From: Cryptomeria japonica
Lineage: Eukaryota; Streptophyta; Pinopsida; Cupressales; Cupressaceae
Assembly (NCBI RefSeq): GCF_030272615.1
Contig: NC_081407.1
Coordinates: 146,757,744-146,821,743 of the forward strand
DNA length: 64,000 nt
Direction: 5' to 3'
In this document: positions 1 through 11,244 of the stretch, piece after piece
Layout of the letters: each line of letters begins with the position of its first letter
Position numbering within the stretch: position 1 is the first letter of the stretch
The notes under the pieces: generated by a model
What the model was told of the DNA's origin: nothing
Database searches by the model: none
Seen by the model: only the letters and a program-made list of their open reading frames with translations
Position numbers and translations under genes: made by a program

Positions 1-3000
1 AGTGGAATGAGTATATTTGGAAGAGCCAGCTTAATCTTACAATCCCAATCTGTGTACAGATTTTTCTTTAATGATTTGGATTGAGGAGCCTCATTCAGGA
101 GCTCAGTCAAGTGATTCTCAATTTTCTCACAAATAGACATTAAGCTTATCTCTTTACCTTGGAAGATTCTACGATTCCCTTCTTTCCAAATTTCCCAAAT
201 CAGAAGCGATGGTAGGATATAAAGCAAATCAGCGAAAATATCCTTACCTGTCGGTTTAGACCATTGCGAAAACCACTTATCTAGCTCAGATGGGAAGGGG
301 CCAAAGATTCTCAATTTTCTCATGAAATGCCACCAACAGTGGTTGGAGAATTTGCAGTGGAGAAGTAGATGACCTGCAGTCTCTTCCTACTCTAGACATA
401 AAGTGCATCTGCTGGGTCCATTGATACCCATTGAATGGAGTCTGCTTTGGGAAGGAGGTGGCGATGCCAAAAAAGATTAGCAGGCCAATCTTTTTTGTCT
501 ATGGCTGCTTCTTTCAATTTGTAACCAAAACATACTTTGTATTTACCATCAGAGGAACCACACCACCTAATAATGTCCTTTTCAGGGGAAGGGAAAATAA
601 TCCTTTTGCTGAGAATGTTGGCAAACAAGTCTTTCTGATGCTGATCCAAGTTTGGGCATCCAAGGAGTTCCATTTCCATTTAGCAATACCATTTTCTTGG
701 ATAGGATAACCATAATCACACATATTGTGTCCCCAAAGGTGATAGGTTTCTACCATAATAGGTTGCAATGAGGGATTGAGACATAGGGCAGCTTCACCAG
801 CCCAAGAGTCAATCCAAAAGGAGGAGTCCCTACCATTCCTGACATCCTAGGTAACTTGATCACTTATGATTTCCTTGCTATCCACAATAAAATTCTAGAT
901 GGCCATGCCTCTAGGGGGTTGTTTATAGTAAGAATCATTTTTGGCTCCAGGGAGTCCGAATATTTATGTTTCAGAAGCCTTGCCCATTTTTGCTTCCCAC
1001 CACTACAGATTTCCCAAACCAATTTTGCACCCATAGCTAAATTCATAATCGAGATTTGGCGAATGCCAGCACCCCCTGCCTTTTTTGGTTGGCAGATCTT
1101 TTTCCAAGCTACCAAAGGAAATTTCCCTTTGTCATCCGAACCATTCCAAAGGAGCTTTCTCATTAGAGAGATCAATTCATCTTCAATTGCCACCGGTAAT
1201 CTCAAGCAAGCCATGGAAAAAACCAGTAGCGCAGAAAGGACCGATTTTATCACAGTGAGTTTCCCAGTAGAGGATAACCAGTTGCCTTTCCACATTGCAA
1301 GCTTGGATTTGTACTTATCAATAAGATGCTTCAAATAGTGAGTTCTATTACTGTCAATGAAGAGGGGGGTTCCAAGAAATTTCCCTAGGAAGTTTGCAAC
1401 TGAGAGATTAAGAATCCTTGATAAAACACCTTGCAAGTTAATCAGAGTGTTGATAAAACACACTTCAGATTTGTGCTAGTTGATTTTCTGCCCAGAAGCC
1501 ATACAGTAATCATCGAGGCATGATTTAATTGTTCTTGCCTCCCTCCTGCATGCTGAACCAAACATAATGGTATCATCAACAAACTGCAAATGAGTCATTT
1601 TTTCAACCCCTGTTGCCATGTTGACTCCAATCCAATGATCATCTTGCTGAAGAGCTCTTATTGATCGACCTAAGGCTTCAACCATTATGATAAACATAAA
1701 AGGTGATATTGGATCACCTTGTCAAATTCCTCTTGTCAAGGAAAATAAGCCATGAGATGAGCCATTAACCAAAATAGAGAATTTGGGGGAGGATAGACAA
1801 CTCGTAACCCATGTGATCCATTCCTTGTAAAAACCAAATTTATTAAGAACATCAAATAAGAAACCCCCGTCCACCATATCATAAGCTTTTAGAATATCCA
1901 TTTTTAAAATCATATAGGAATCCTTGGTTTTCCTGGCCGTGTGAAGTGTTTCATGAGCAATGATGATGCCTTCCACAGTGGATCTTCGAGGGGCAAAACC
2001 ACTTTGTTCATCTGATATGATGTGTTTAAGGAGGGGATTCAATCTATTGGCTATGATCTTTGTTACAATCTTATATACCGTGTTGCATAGAGAAATGGGC
2101 CTAAATTCACTCATCTGTTGAGGGTTTTTCTTCTTTGGGATTAGAGTAAAAAAAGTGTGATTAATAGCACCTAACATAGTCATTTTCTTTCTTGATTCTT
2201 CTACTGCAAGATGTAAATCTCGAGCGATGATATCCCAGAAATGATGGAAAAAGGAAGTAGAGAAGCCATCAGGGCTAGGAGTCTTATCAGGTTTCAGCTG
2301 GAAGGTAGTTTTCCTTACTTCATCAATTGAAATAGGAGTACAGAGAGCTGTATTTTGACTATCAGATATTACGGATGGGATTGAGTTAAGAATTCTAGCT
2401 CTTGCTTCATGATCGATCTGGTGATCACCATTTAACAAAGAATCTTACAACTTCTTGCGCAATGTCCTCATAGTTCCTGACAGTGACTCCATCCGGTCTC
2501 ATAATCTCCAATATTCTGTTTCTATTTCGAATGGCAATGGCCAACCGGTGGAAGAATTTGGTGTTTTTGTCACCTTCCTTTAGCCATAACTCCCTTGATT
2601 TTTGATGCCAATTGATTTCCTCACACTGAAGGATGTCATTTAGATCATATTTGAGAGTATTTTCATTGATAAATAAATCCTCATTCATTCCTGAAGTAAT
2701 AACAGAGTTGGTTATTTCTTCCAGCTTAGCCTTAATTCTTAATTCCTCCATATGAATATTCTTGAATTGGCTCTTATTCCATTCTTTGATCTTAACCTTA
2801 ATATACTTGAGCTTTTTATTGAGTATGAATAGTCTCAAATGGTTCCCAAGAATCGGTTCATTCTACCAAACATATATAAGATCATATAGCTCAGGCACTC
2901 TGAACCACATTTTCTCAAACCAGAAAGGAGTACCTCCCTCTGCTTGACCCATAGCGACCTCCAGACAAATTGATAGTGATATGATCCGATAGGCGGGAGA

Positions 3001-3656
3001 ATCGACGAATCTAAAGCTAGATTTTGTCCTAGCCACTCACTAGTAACAAGAAACCAGTCAAGTCATTCAGCAATATTAGTAAAACCCCCTCTCCTATTCA
3101 TCCATGTGAAAACTCCATTTTTAGGAACAATGTCTAGAAGGTGATTCTTCTCAACAAATTCCAAAAAGTCCTTCTGGGACGTACTGGTCTACTGAATACC
3201 CCCACTTTTCTCAATGCCGGAAAGGATCGCATTGAAGTCCCTGGCTACCACACAACTGCCATCAGTAATACTCTTTAGTTTGATGGATAAGAGATCCCAG
3301 AGGGCACGTTTATCACCAGTAGAAGATGGTCCATAAACATTGAAAAGATTGAAATTCTCATTCCGTCCAAGAATAATAACCAGACAATGTTGCCAATACT
3401 TATCTTCCCCAACAAGAGAGATCCTAACACTCATGGGATTCCAAATGATTCCCAAGCCACCAAAGGATCCATCTGATTGCCTAAACAACCCATTCCACTA
3501 TTTTCAAACTCTCATTTTAGCATCAGTCTCAGCCTTACTCCATTTAGTTTCTTGTAGTAGCCAAATATCTCCTTTGGTGTCATCAATTTGGCACTTAACC
3601 AAGCACTGGTTTTCAAGGGCATTGCCACCCCTGACATTCCAAGATAAGAGTTTCAT
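1..3656 (-). pseudogene. LINE-A ORF2 (endonuclease / reverse transcriptase / zf-RVT), decayed
   Basis: ORF2 would nick target DNA and reverse-transcribe the LINE RNA. The start at 3656 gives MKLLSWNVRG, the usual plant LINE endonuclease start, followed by a QETK motif. The endonuclease GDFNA box near 3205-3250 reads ARDFNAI, so its first glycine is changed. RT spans about 2838-1476, with PDKTPSPDGF, a FRPISLCN block, and FVDD at 1583-1572 where most LINEs have FADD. The RGLRQGDP box is broken by TGA at 1724-1722, as expected from CGA to TGA. Thumb and connection lie at 1463-864 and zf-RVT at about 768-390. The segment 390-1 still reads as LINE C-terminus (a LIWEIWKEGNRRIF-like block). At least two frameshifts and several stops make it non-functional. 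Confidence 0.9.
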
Positions 3657-3658
3657 TG
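3654..3658. repeat. Target-site duplication of Copia-1, left copy (CATTG)
   Basis: CATTG directly precedes the left LTR and recurs at 11240-11244 directly after the right LTR. Its complement CAATG contains the start codon of LINE-A ORF2. Confidence 0.85.
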
Positions 3659-4486
3659 GGTTGGCATTATGTGAACCGGCATGAGCCTTATGTAAACTGG
3701 CATGAAGACATAATGATATTGTATGTTGTCAATATGAGACATGGTAAGAACCGACACATGTGATAGGTGAAGAGAGAGGAACTAGCATATGTATGAACTG
3801 ATTTATATGCCAAAGTGAAGTGGCACATTTTTTCAAGGTGAACCGGCACATGGAAGCACTGTATGGTTACCGGGTTGTAGGTAGCTTCCAATTCAGGTTT
3901 TCCGGTTGGAGCAACTCAAGTGACTCAATCGGTAATCTTTGTGTGATGAGTTAGCAGTATGATGGAGGACAGATCATGTTGCCACGTAAGATCTATGCGC
4001 ATGAAGGATCTTGCATGAAGAAGACTATTCCTATCCACCTCGGGAAAGTGCGAAGTCTGTCAAATGGTGATAATGCATGATGGGTAATCAGCCGCCATGA
4101 AAACGGTGGATAATGGACAATGGAGAATGTCTTGAGATCGATTCAAGATTGTTGCATTTAATGCAGTATGATTCAACGGTCAGGATCAAACCGTTTGAAT
4201 TGCTTAACCTAACAGGTTTAGGGTTTAGGTTTTTTTGCTACCAACCTATATGTTTCCTATCAGGTCTATGTTGGGTTTCTATCTGAGGTTGTTGGCAAAA
4301 GTTGTGAGTGTGTATCCAAGGAAAGTGATATGAGATTCTTGCCAGACCATAGGAGAGAAGAGATACCTGCAAAGTGAATGTGCAGAAGGAAAAGAGGAGC
4401 CTAAATGGATCTGCATTAGCATTAAGTGTTGTTAACAGATCATTGTAATACCTGTTGATTTCTAACCACTTCAACAACTGTAAAAT

Positions 4487-4790
4487 CCCCTAACAGGGTA
4501 GCCTTAACTGGCTTGATTCAAAATCCCTTAAATCGGGTGGTCTTAACCGGCTTGCTTCAAATCCCTTAACCGGGTAACTCGAGGCTAATGAGTTCTGAGA
4601 AGCTTGAGAATCTTTGGAGATCCTTTCAGCTATTGAGTTCTTGAAATCCTCTAACAAGGTGACCCTACCGGGTTTAACCCTTAACCAGGTATCCCTTAAC
4701 CGGGTGATCCCTAACAGGATCAGTTCCTACCAGAACCTATTGTAATGTCCTTAACTAGACAAGGCTCCTAACAGAGCAGACTTCTAAAGA
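4487..4790 (+). promoter_or_regulatory. Array of mini-palindromes with a YTAACM core in Copia-1 left LTR
   Basis: About 14 short units, most spaced 14-17 bp, have a centre CTAACA, TTAACC or close variants, flanked by complementary arms that differ from unit to unit. Arm pairs include CCC/GGG (4488-4498), GCC/GGC (4501-4512), GATCC/GGATC (4706-4721), GTTC/GAAC (4723-4736), TGTC/GACA (4747-4762) and GCTC/GAGC (4764-4777). The cores contain YAACNG, the known recognition core of many R2R3-MYB factors (CNGTTR on the other strand). The palindromes are directly visible; a MYB-responsive enhancer or an RNA structural role is inference. Confidence 0.6.
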
Positions 4791-4811
4791 GTTCAAAAAG
4801 TAGCTTGTGGG

Positions 4812-4862
4812 TATTCATCCCCACCGTGGTTTTTCCCAGTTGGGTTTCCACATGAAAAATAT
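4812..4862 (+). promoter_or_regulatory. Conserved LTR motif: CACCGTGGTTTTTCCC plus TTGGGTTTCCACGTG-like block
   Basis: This block recurs in Copia-1 right LTR (near 10818), Copia-2 (17328-17372), Copia-G (47490-47540, reverse strand), Copia-H (60186-60230) and, weakly, Copia-F (41655-41695). Plant Copia LTRs commonly carry a related motif near the R/U5 region. Its exact job is not shown by the sequence. Confidence 0.55.
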
Positions 4863-5247
4863 GTGTGTCATGTGAAATGCTTTTGTCTTGTGATGCTTTG
4901 TCTTACCTGTTAAGCATATGAAGGTTCTATGTTTTATGCCTATCTATAAAACACATTGAACTCACTATTGTGAAGATCTGATGGTTAAGTTTACTTATTT
5001 ATGCATGAGAATATAATGATACTGTGGTATTGAGCCAAGAGGAAAGCTTATTGAGTGACCGGTTCATGACTGGTTGAGCTATACTGGATGTTGCCGGTTG
5101 CACTTTGTTTTACTGGTATCCCTATTTGTTAGTCTTTTGGAGTATTTGCTATCAAACCGGTTTTGGATGATATTGGTGTTTGTACTGATTCACCCCCCCC
5201 CTCAGAGTACTAGTTTGGTACTAGTGGTTCATCATTGAGTTATCAAT

Positions 5248-5259
5248 TGGTATCAAAGC
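5248..5259 (+). other. Copia-1 primer-binding site
   Basis: TGGTATCAAAGC lies 2 bp after the left LTR. It differs by one base from the canonical plant Copia PBS TGGTATCAGAGC, which pairs with initiator Met-tRNA. Confidence 0.9.
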
Positions 5260-5316
5260 ACTCCAGGTCCTCTGTGTGTTGCAAGCTTAACTGCTTGAGG
5301 AAAAGATCCTAGCCAA

Positions 5317-8300
5317 ATGATGAAGAGGGAAGGTCCAAAGTTCAACAGGGAAAACTTTGGTATATGGAAGGACAGGATGAAGATATTCATCAAAAGCATG
5401 GGTGTTCAACACTGGAGTTATGTTGAACATGTATATGTTGTTCCTACCGGTACTCTCACCGATGACCAAAAGAGAGAGATACAAGAAAATGGGCAAGTCA
5501 TGGAAGCCCTCATCAGTAGTCTTTCTGACATTGAGTTTATTGATGTTCAGGACAAGGCAAATCCCAAAGAGGTATGGGATGCTCTTGAAAATATCTATGG
5601 TGGTGATGAGTATGTAAAACATGCTAAGGAAGAGAGCCTGAGAGGAAAGTTTGAAGACATGAGAATGGTTGAAGGAGAGACCATTCAGCAGTATGGAATA
5701 AGAATCAAAATAGTTGTTGGAGAAATAAAGAGTGCAGGTGGCAAAATAGAAGATTCCACTGTGATAAGTAAAGTCCTGAGATCCCTATTGCCGGTCTATA
5801 CAATAAGGGTTGCTGTTATTCAGGAGCTGAGATCAATAGACAAGTCTAAGGCATCCTTGGACTCCATCATAGCCAAGTTGACAGCCTATGAGTTGAATAG
5901 CTTTGATGGTAGTGTTCAAAATTCAGAATCAGCTTTTAAAGCTTTTGCTATACCATCTAGAAAAGAAAAGAGGCTAGCACTAGTGGGGAACCCAATCAAA
6001 ACAGATAAATGAAGGATGAAGAGTTTCTGATGGAATTTGAAGCTCTTCTTACCAGGAGATTTCCAAAAGGGACTGGTAAATACAAAGGTAAGCTTCCTTT
6101 GAAATGTTTCTCTTATAACCAGATAGGACATATTACTATGAACTGTCCTATTAGTGACAACAAGGACAAACTGAAAAGGTTCAAGAAATTCAAAGGAGGA
6201 AACTGGAGAAATTGTTTTGTGGCAGTTGATGAAGGTGTCACAGATGAGGAATCAGAAGACGAAGAGAATGAAGACATTGTGTTCGTTGCTGTAAAGGAAG
6301 ATGTGGTAGACAAGAAGGCTCTTGTCTCCCAGTTTGATAATTCCAATGAGTGGATCATTGACAGTGGCTACTCTCACCATATGACTAGTGACCGAAGCAA
6401 GTTTCTATCATTAGAAGAGTATGATGGTGGTGTGGTTCGCTTTGGCAATGATGCACCATGCATGGTCAAAGGCAGAGGGTCCATCTCCTTGAATGGAAAG
6501 AGTAGTGCTGACAATGTGTATTGGGTTGATGGTCTCAGACACAATCTTCTAAGTGTTGCCCAATTAAATGACAGTGGACTCACTCTGCAATTCAAGAATG
6601 GAGTTTGCAGAATCAAAGGTGAAGATGGTAAATTGGTAGCCACTGGCATGCAGACTAAAGGTAACCTATTTCATCTAAATGCTAATATAAGTACATGTCT
6701 TATGGCTAAGCTTGATGATAGCGGGATATGGCATAAGAGATTCTGTCATGTGAACTTTGACAACATTGTGAAGGCTAGTAAGATCAAGGCAGTTAGAGGG
6801 TTGCCGGTGCTGAGCAAACCGGATAATACCTTGTGTAGAGAATATCAATTGGGGAAAATGTCTTCCTCAACTTTTAAAGGTAAATCTTTCACTGCTGACA
6901 ACTTGCTTGATCTTGTGCATACTGATTTATGTGGTCCTATGAAAACTAGAAGTGTGCAGGGTGATAGGTACTTCATGATTTTCACTGATGATTGCTCAAG
7001 AATGATGTGGGTCACATTCTTGAAAGAAAAGTCTGAAGCTTTTGGGAAATTCAAAGCTTTCAGAGCATTAGTGGAGAAGGAAAGTGGTAAAAGGATCAAG
7101 TGTCTCAGAACTGATCAAGGAGGGGAATTCACTTCCAGTGAATTCAACAAGTACTGTGAAGAATTTGGCATTAAGAGACAGCTATCTGCCCCCCGGACTC
7201 CACAACAGAATGGCCTAGCAGAGAGGAATAACCGGAATATGGTTGAAGCAGCTAGAACTATGTTGATCTAAGGAAAGGTTGCTCACACCTTTTGGAGAGA
7301 AGCGGTGAGCACTGCAGTCTACACTATGAATCGGGTACTCATCAAAAAGGGTAAGGACAAAACTCCTTATGAGTATTGGATCGGTAAGACATCTGTGGTT
7401 AACTACTTTAAGGTATTTGGTAGCAAATGTTACATCAAGAGGAGTGAACATCAAGGCAAATTTGAAGCTAAAAGTGATGAAGGAATATTTCTAGGATATT
7501 CCACCAAGAGTAAAGCTTTCAAGTGCTACAACAATAGGACTCAGAGAATTATGGAAAGCATCAATGTAAGAGTTGATGAATCCTCTGAGAAGACTGAGGA
7601 AACCGATAGTGAGAAAGTTGTAAATGAACTGGTTGCAACCTTCTGGGAACCAGTTGTCAGTCAACCTAGTACCGGTAATAGTGTTCCTGAACCGATGAAT
7701 GCTGATATTGATGAAGATGAGGATGAAGAAGAAAAGCAAGAAGAACCAGTTAAGATCATTCCTCGGTATGTCAAGTTGAATCATGATCCTAAGAAGATCA
7801 TAGGTGATAAGGATGTAGGAATCCTTACCAGAAGAAAGATTAGAGAAAACTCATGTATGATTTCTGAATTTGAGCCCAAGTCATTCAAAGAGGCTCATAA
7901 AGATGAAGACCGGATCAAGGCAATGGAAGAAGAACTTGACCAGATAGAGAAAAATGGTACATGGTCCTTGGTACCTAGACCAGAGCATAAAAATGTCATT
8001 GGCACCAAATGGGTGTTTAGAAATAAGTTGAATGAGGATGGCACAGTGATTAGGAGTAAAGCCAGACTGGTATGCAAAGGATATGCTCAAGAAGAAGGTG
8101 AAAACTATGGGGAAACCTTTACTCTTGTAGCGAGATTGGAAGGAGTTCGTATGCTTCTTGCATATGCAGCTTTTAAGAGATTCAAGGTATATCAAATGGA
8201 TGTAAAATCCACATTCCTAAATGGTGTACTTGAAGAGGAGGTGTATATTGAGCAATCGGATGGGTTTACCCTATCTGAAGATAGTGACATGGTATGTAGG

Positions 8301-9395
8301 CTACACAAAGCATTATATGGTCTAAAGCAAGCACCTAGGGCATGGTATGAGCGCCTACATTCCCATCTTGTGAAGATTGGATTTGAGAGAACAAGTGAAG
8401 ATAGCAATATCTACTTGAAGTCTAAAGAAGATCAGATCCCGATCTGTGAAGTTTTTGTTGATGACATTATCTTTGGAGGAGATGACAAGATGAGTCATGA
8501 GTTTGTTGATGAATTGAAGAAAGAGTTTGAGATGTCACTCATAGGGGAGATTAAGTTCTTCATTAGACTGCAGATCCAGCAGATGAATGATGGAATCTTC
8601 ATCACTCAGTCCAAATATGTCAAAGAGGTGTTGAAGACTTTTGGCATGGAAGATAGCAAACTGGTTGGTACACCAATGGTGATCGGTTGCAAATTGACAA
8701 AACAGGATGATTCTGCACCGGTTGATGAGAAGGAATACCGGTCAATGATTGGTAAGTTGCATTATGTAGTGCATAGCAGACCGGATATTGCACATGCAGT
8801 TGGCATCACTGCAAGGTTCTAGAAGAGTCCAAGAGAATCTCACTTGAGTGCAGTCAAGCGGATTCTTAGGTATCTGAAGGGAACAATTGACTATGGATTG
8901 TGGTACCCATACAACAATAATTTCAATCTGAAAGTATTCACAGATGCTGATTGGGCCGGTAATGTGGATGACCGGAAGAGTACAACCGGTGGTGCATTCT
9001 TTCTCGGTGGTAGACTGGTCTCATGGATGAGTAAAAAGCAAAGTTGCATCTCTCAGTCTACAGCAGAAGCAGAGTATGTTGTAGCTTTCATGAACTGCAC
9101 TCAGATAATCTGGATGAAGCATGTATTGGAAGGCTTCAAGATCCCTATATCTGAACCGGTAAGTATATTCTATGATAACACAAGTGCTATCAATATATCA
9201 AAGAATCCGGTTTTACATTCTAGAACCAAGCATTTTGAGCTTAAGTATCATTTCTTAAGGGAAAAGGTTCAGAACAAAGATATTGCACTGGAGCATGTGT
9301 CCAGTAAGGAGCAGTTAGCAGACATATTCACCAAGCCTCTCCCAAAGACAACATTTGTGCATTTGAGAGGTGAATTAGGGGTATTGCCCCTTTAG
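5317..9395 (+). pseudogene. Copia-1 gag-pol polyprotein, degenerate
   Basis: Gag starts at 5317 (MMKREGPKFNREN). A frameshift near 6009 moves it to the frame used by the rest. Stops are TAA 7269-7271 (expected CAA) and TAG 8820-8822 (expected CAG in ARFQKSP). Domains in order: gag, zinc knuckle (6105-6146), protease DSG (6357-6371), integrase with HHCC region (about 6730-6860) and DDE core (6900-7260), RT (7960-8700) with FVDD at about 8455, and RNase H (8900-9330) ending in IFTKPLPK. Three zinc or conserved cysteines are now tyrosine: codons 6114-6116, 6369-6371 and 6843-6845. The domain order and the initiator-Met-tRNA-type primer site support Copia. The protein cannot be made intact. Confidence 0.93.
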
Positions 9396-9640
9396 GAGGT
9401 GAACTAAAAGTGATTGTTCCACATCAGTCAGGTACTGAAAAGTCAAATCTTCTGTTGATTGGTATGTTTATGGATGCTACTCCTCAGGGGGAGCAATATG
9501 ATGAAACAGTGATGATTGTACCTCCACTTTGACATTGTTGTCAAAGGAGGAGAAGGAGTGAGAGTGAAGCAAAAAGATATCTGCAGCAAATAGGGAGAAG
9601 ATATCTTTTGTATATTGCCATCAATGCCAAAGGGGGAGAT
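9395..9640 (+). other. Copia-1 3' non-coding segment with repeated polypurine tracts
   Basis: There is no ORF here. Three purine-rich G-tracts occur: CTCAGGGGGAG near 9483, TCAAAGGAGGAGAAGG at 9541-9556, and the LTR-adjacent AAAGGGGGAGAT at 9629-9640, which is the likely plus-strand primer. Confidence 0.75.
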
Positions 9641-11239
9641 TGTTGGCATTATGTGAACCGACATGAGCCTTATGTAAACTAGCATGAAGACATAATGATA
9701 TTGTTGTTGTCATTGATGTCAATATGAGACATGGTAAGAACCAGCACATGTGATAGGTGAAGAGAGAGGAACCGACATATGTATGAACCGATTTATATGC
9801 CAAAGTGAAGCGACACATTTGTTCAAGGTGAACCGGCATGTAGTTATGTGAACCGGCACATGGAAGCACTGTATTGTTACCAAGTTGTAGGTAGCTTCCA
9901 CTTTAGGGTTTCCGGTTGGAGCAACTCAAGTGACTCAATTGGTAATCTTCGTGTGATGAGTTAGCAGTATGATGGAGGATAGATCGTGTTGCCACGTAAG
10001 CTCTATGCGCGTGAAGGATCTTGCATGAAGAAGACTATTCCTATCCACCTCGGGAAAGTGCGAAGTTTGTCAAACGGTGATAATGCGTGATGGGTAATCA
10101 GCCGCCATGAAAATGGTGGATAATGGACGATGGAGAATGTCTTGAGATTGATTCAAGATTGTTGCATTTAATGCAGTATGATTCAATGATCAGGATCAAA
10201 TCGTTTGAATTGCTTAACCTAACAGGTTTAGGGTTTAGGTTTTTTTGCTACCAACCTGTATGTTTCCTATAAGGTCGATGTTGGGTTTCTATCTGAGGTT
10301 GTTGGCAAAAGTTGTGAGTGTGTATCCAAGGAAAGTGATACGAGATTCTTGCCAGACCATAGGAGAGAAGAGATACTTGCAAAGTGAATGTGCAGAAGGA
10401 AAAGAGGAGCCTAAACGGATCTGCATTAGCATTAAGTGCTATTAACAGATCATTGTAATACCTGTTGATTTCTAACCACTTCAATAGCTGTAAAATCCCC
10501 TAACAGGGTAGCCTTAACTGGCTTGATTCAAAATCCCTTAAATCGGGTGGTCTTAACCGACTTTTTTCAAATCCCTTAACCGGGTAACTCGAGGCTAATG
10601 AGTTCTGAGAAGCTTGAGAAGCTTAGGAGATCCTTTCAGCTATTGAGTTCTTGAAATCCTCTAACAAGGTGACCCTATCGGGTTTAACCCTTAACCGGGT
10701 GATCCCTAATAGGATCGGTTCCTACAAGAACCTATTGTAATGTCCTTAACCGGACAAGGCTCCTAAAATAGCAGATTTCTAAAGAGTTCAAAAAGAAGCT
10801 TGTGGGTATTCATCCCCACCGTGGTTTTTCCCAGTTGGGTTTCCACGTGAAAAATATGTGTGTCATGTGAAATGCTTTTGTCTTGTGATGCTTTGTCTTA
10901 CCTGTTAAGCATATGAAGGTTCTATGTTTTATGCGTATCTATAAAACACATTGAACTCACTGTTGTGAAGATCTGATTGTTAATTTTACTTATTTATGCA
11001 TGAGAATATAATGATACTGTGGTATTGAGCCAAGAGGAAAGCTTATTGAGTGACCGGTTCATGACTGGTTGAGCTATACTGGATGTTGCTGGTTGCACTC
11101 TGTTTTACCAGTATCCCTATTTGTTAGTCTTTTGGAGTATTTGTTGTCAAACCTATTTTGGATGATATTGGTGTTTGTATTGATTCACCCCCCCCTCTCA
11201 GTACCGGTTTGGTACTAGTGGTTCATCATTGAGTTATCA
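9641..11239 (+). repeat. Copia-1 right (3') LTR
   Basis: Begins TGTTGGCATT immediately after the polypurine tract and ends TTATCA before the CATTG duplication. It has the same internal layout as the left LTR. Confidence 0.94.
10497..10788 (+). promoter_or_regulatory. Mini-palindrome array, Copia-1 right LTR
   Basis: Second copy of the YTAACM-centred array. Here one unit is the clean 5-bp palindrome TGTCC/GGACA around TTAACC (10741-10756), which is TGTC/GACA with a mismatched inner pair in the left LTR. Other units have decayed, for example CCTAAAATAG near 10762. Confidence 0.6.
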
Positions 11240-11244
11240 CATTG
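11240..11244. repeat. Target-site duplication of Copia-1, right copy (CATTG)
   Basis: Matches 3654-3658 exactly. The minus strand reads into the LINE-A ORF1 end from here. Confidence 0.85.

Larger units (their letters stand above)
3659..5245 (+). repeat. Copia-1 left (5') LTR
   Basis: It aligns along its whole length with 9641-11239. It differs by scattered substitutions and by small indels, such as a short GTTATGTGAACCGG-type duplication present only in the right copy near 9840. It carries the mini-palindrome array, the conserved GGTTTTTCCC motif near 4830, a C-tract at 5193-5200 and ends at TTATCA before the primer-binding site. Confidence 0.93.
3659..11239 (+). mobile_element. Copia-1, complete Ty1/copia LTR retrotransposon
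   Basis: It has two LTRs of about 1.59 and 1.60 kb. A primer-binding site at 5248-5259 is complementary to initiator Met-tRNA type primers, and a polypurine tract lies at 9629-9640. One gag-pol region has the order gag, protease, integrase, RT, RNase H, which defines Copia. The right LTR begins TGTTGG and ends TTATCA. The left LTR begins GGTTGG, so its terminal T is mutated. No env-like ORF is present between RNase H and the polypurine tract. It is younger than LINE-A, because it sits inside it. Confidence 0.95.

Noticed and set aside
4487-4790. CRISPR-like array
   Set aside because: Units are palindromes of 12-16 bp without unique spacers, inside a plant LTR duplicated in the partner LTR.
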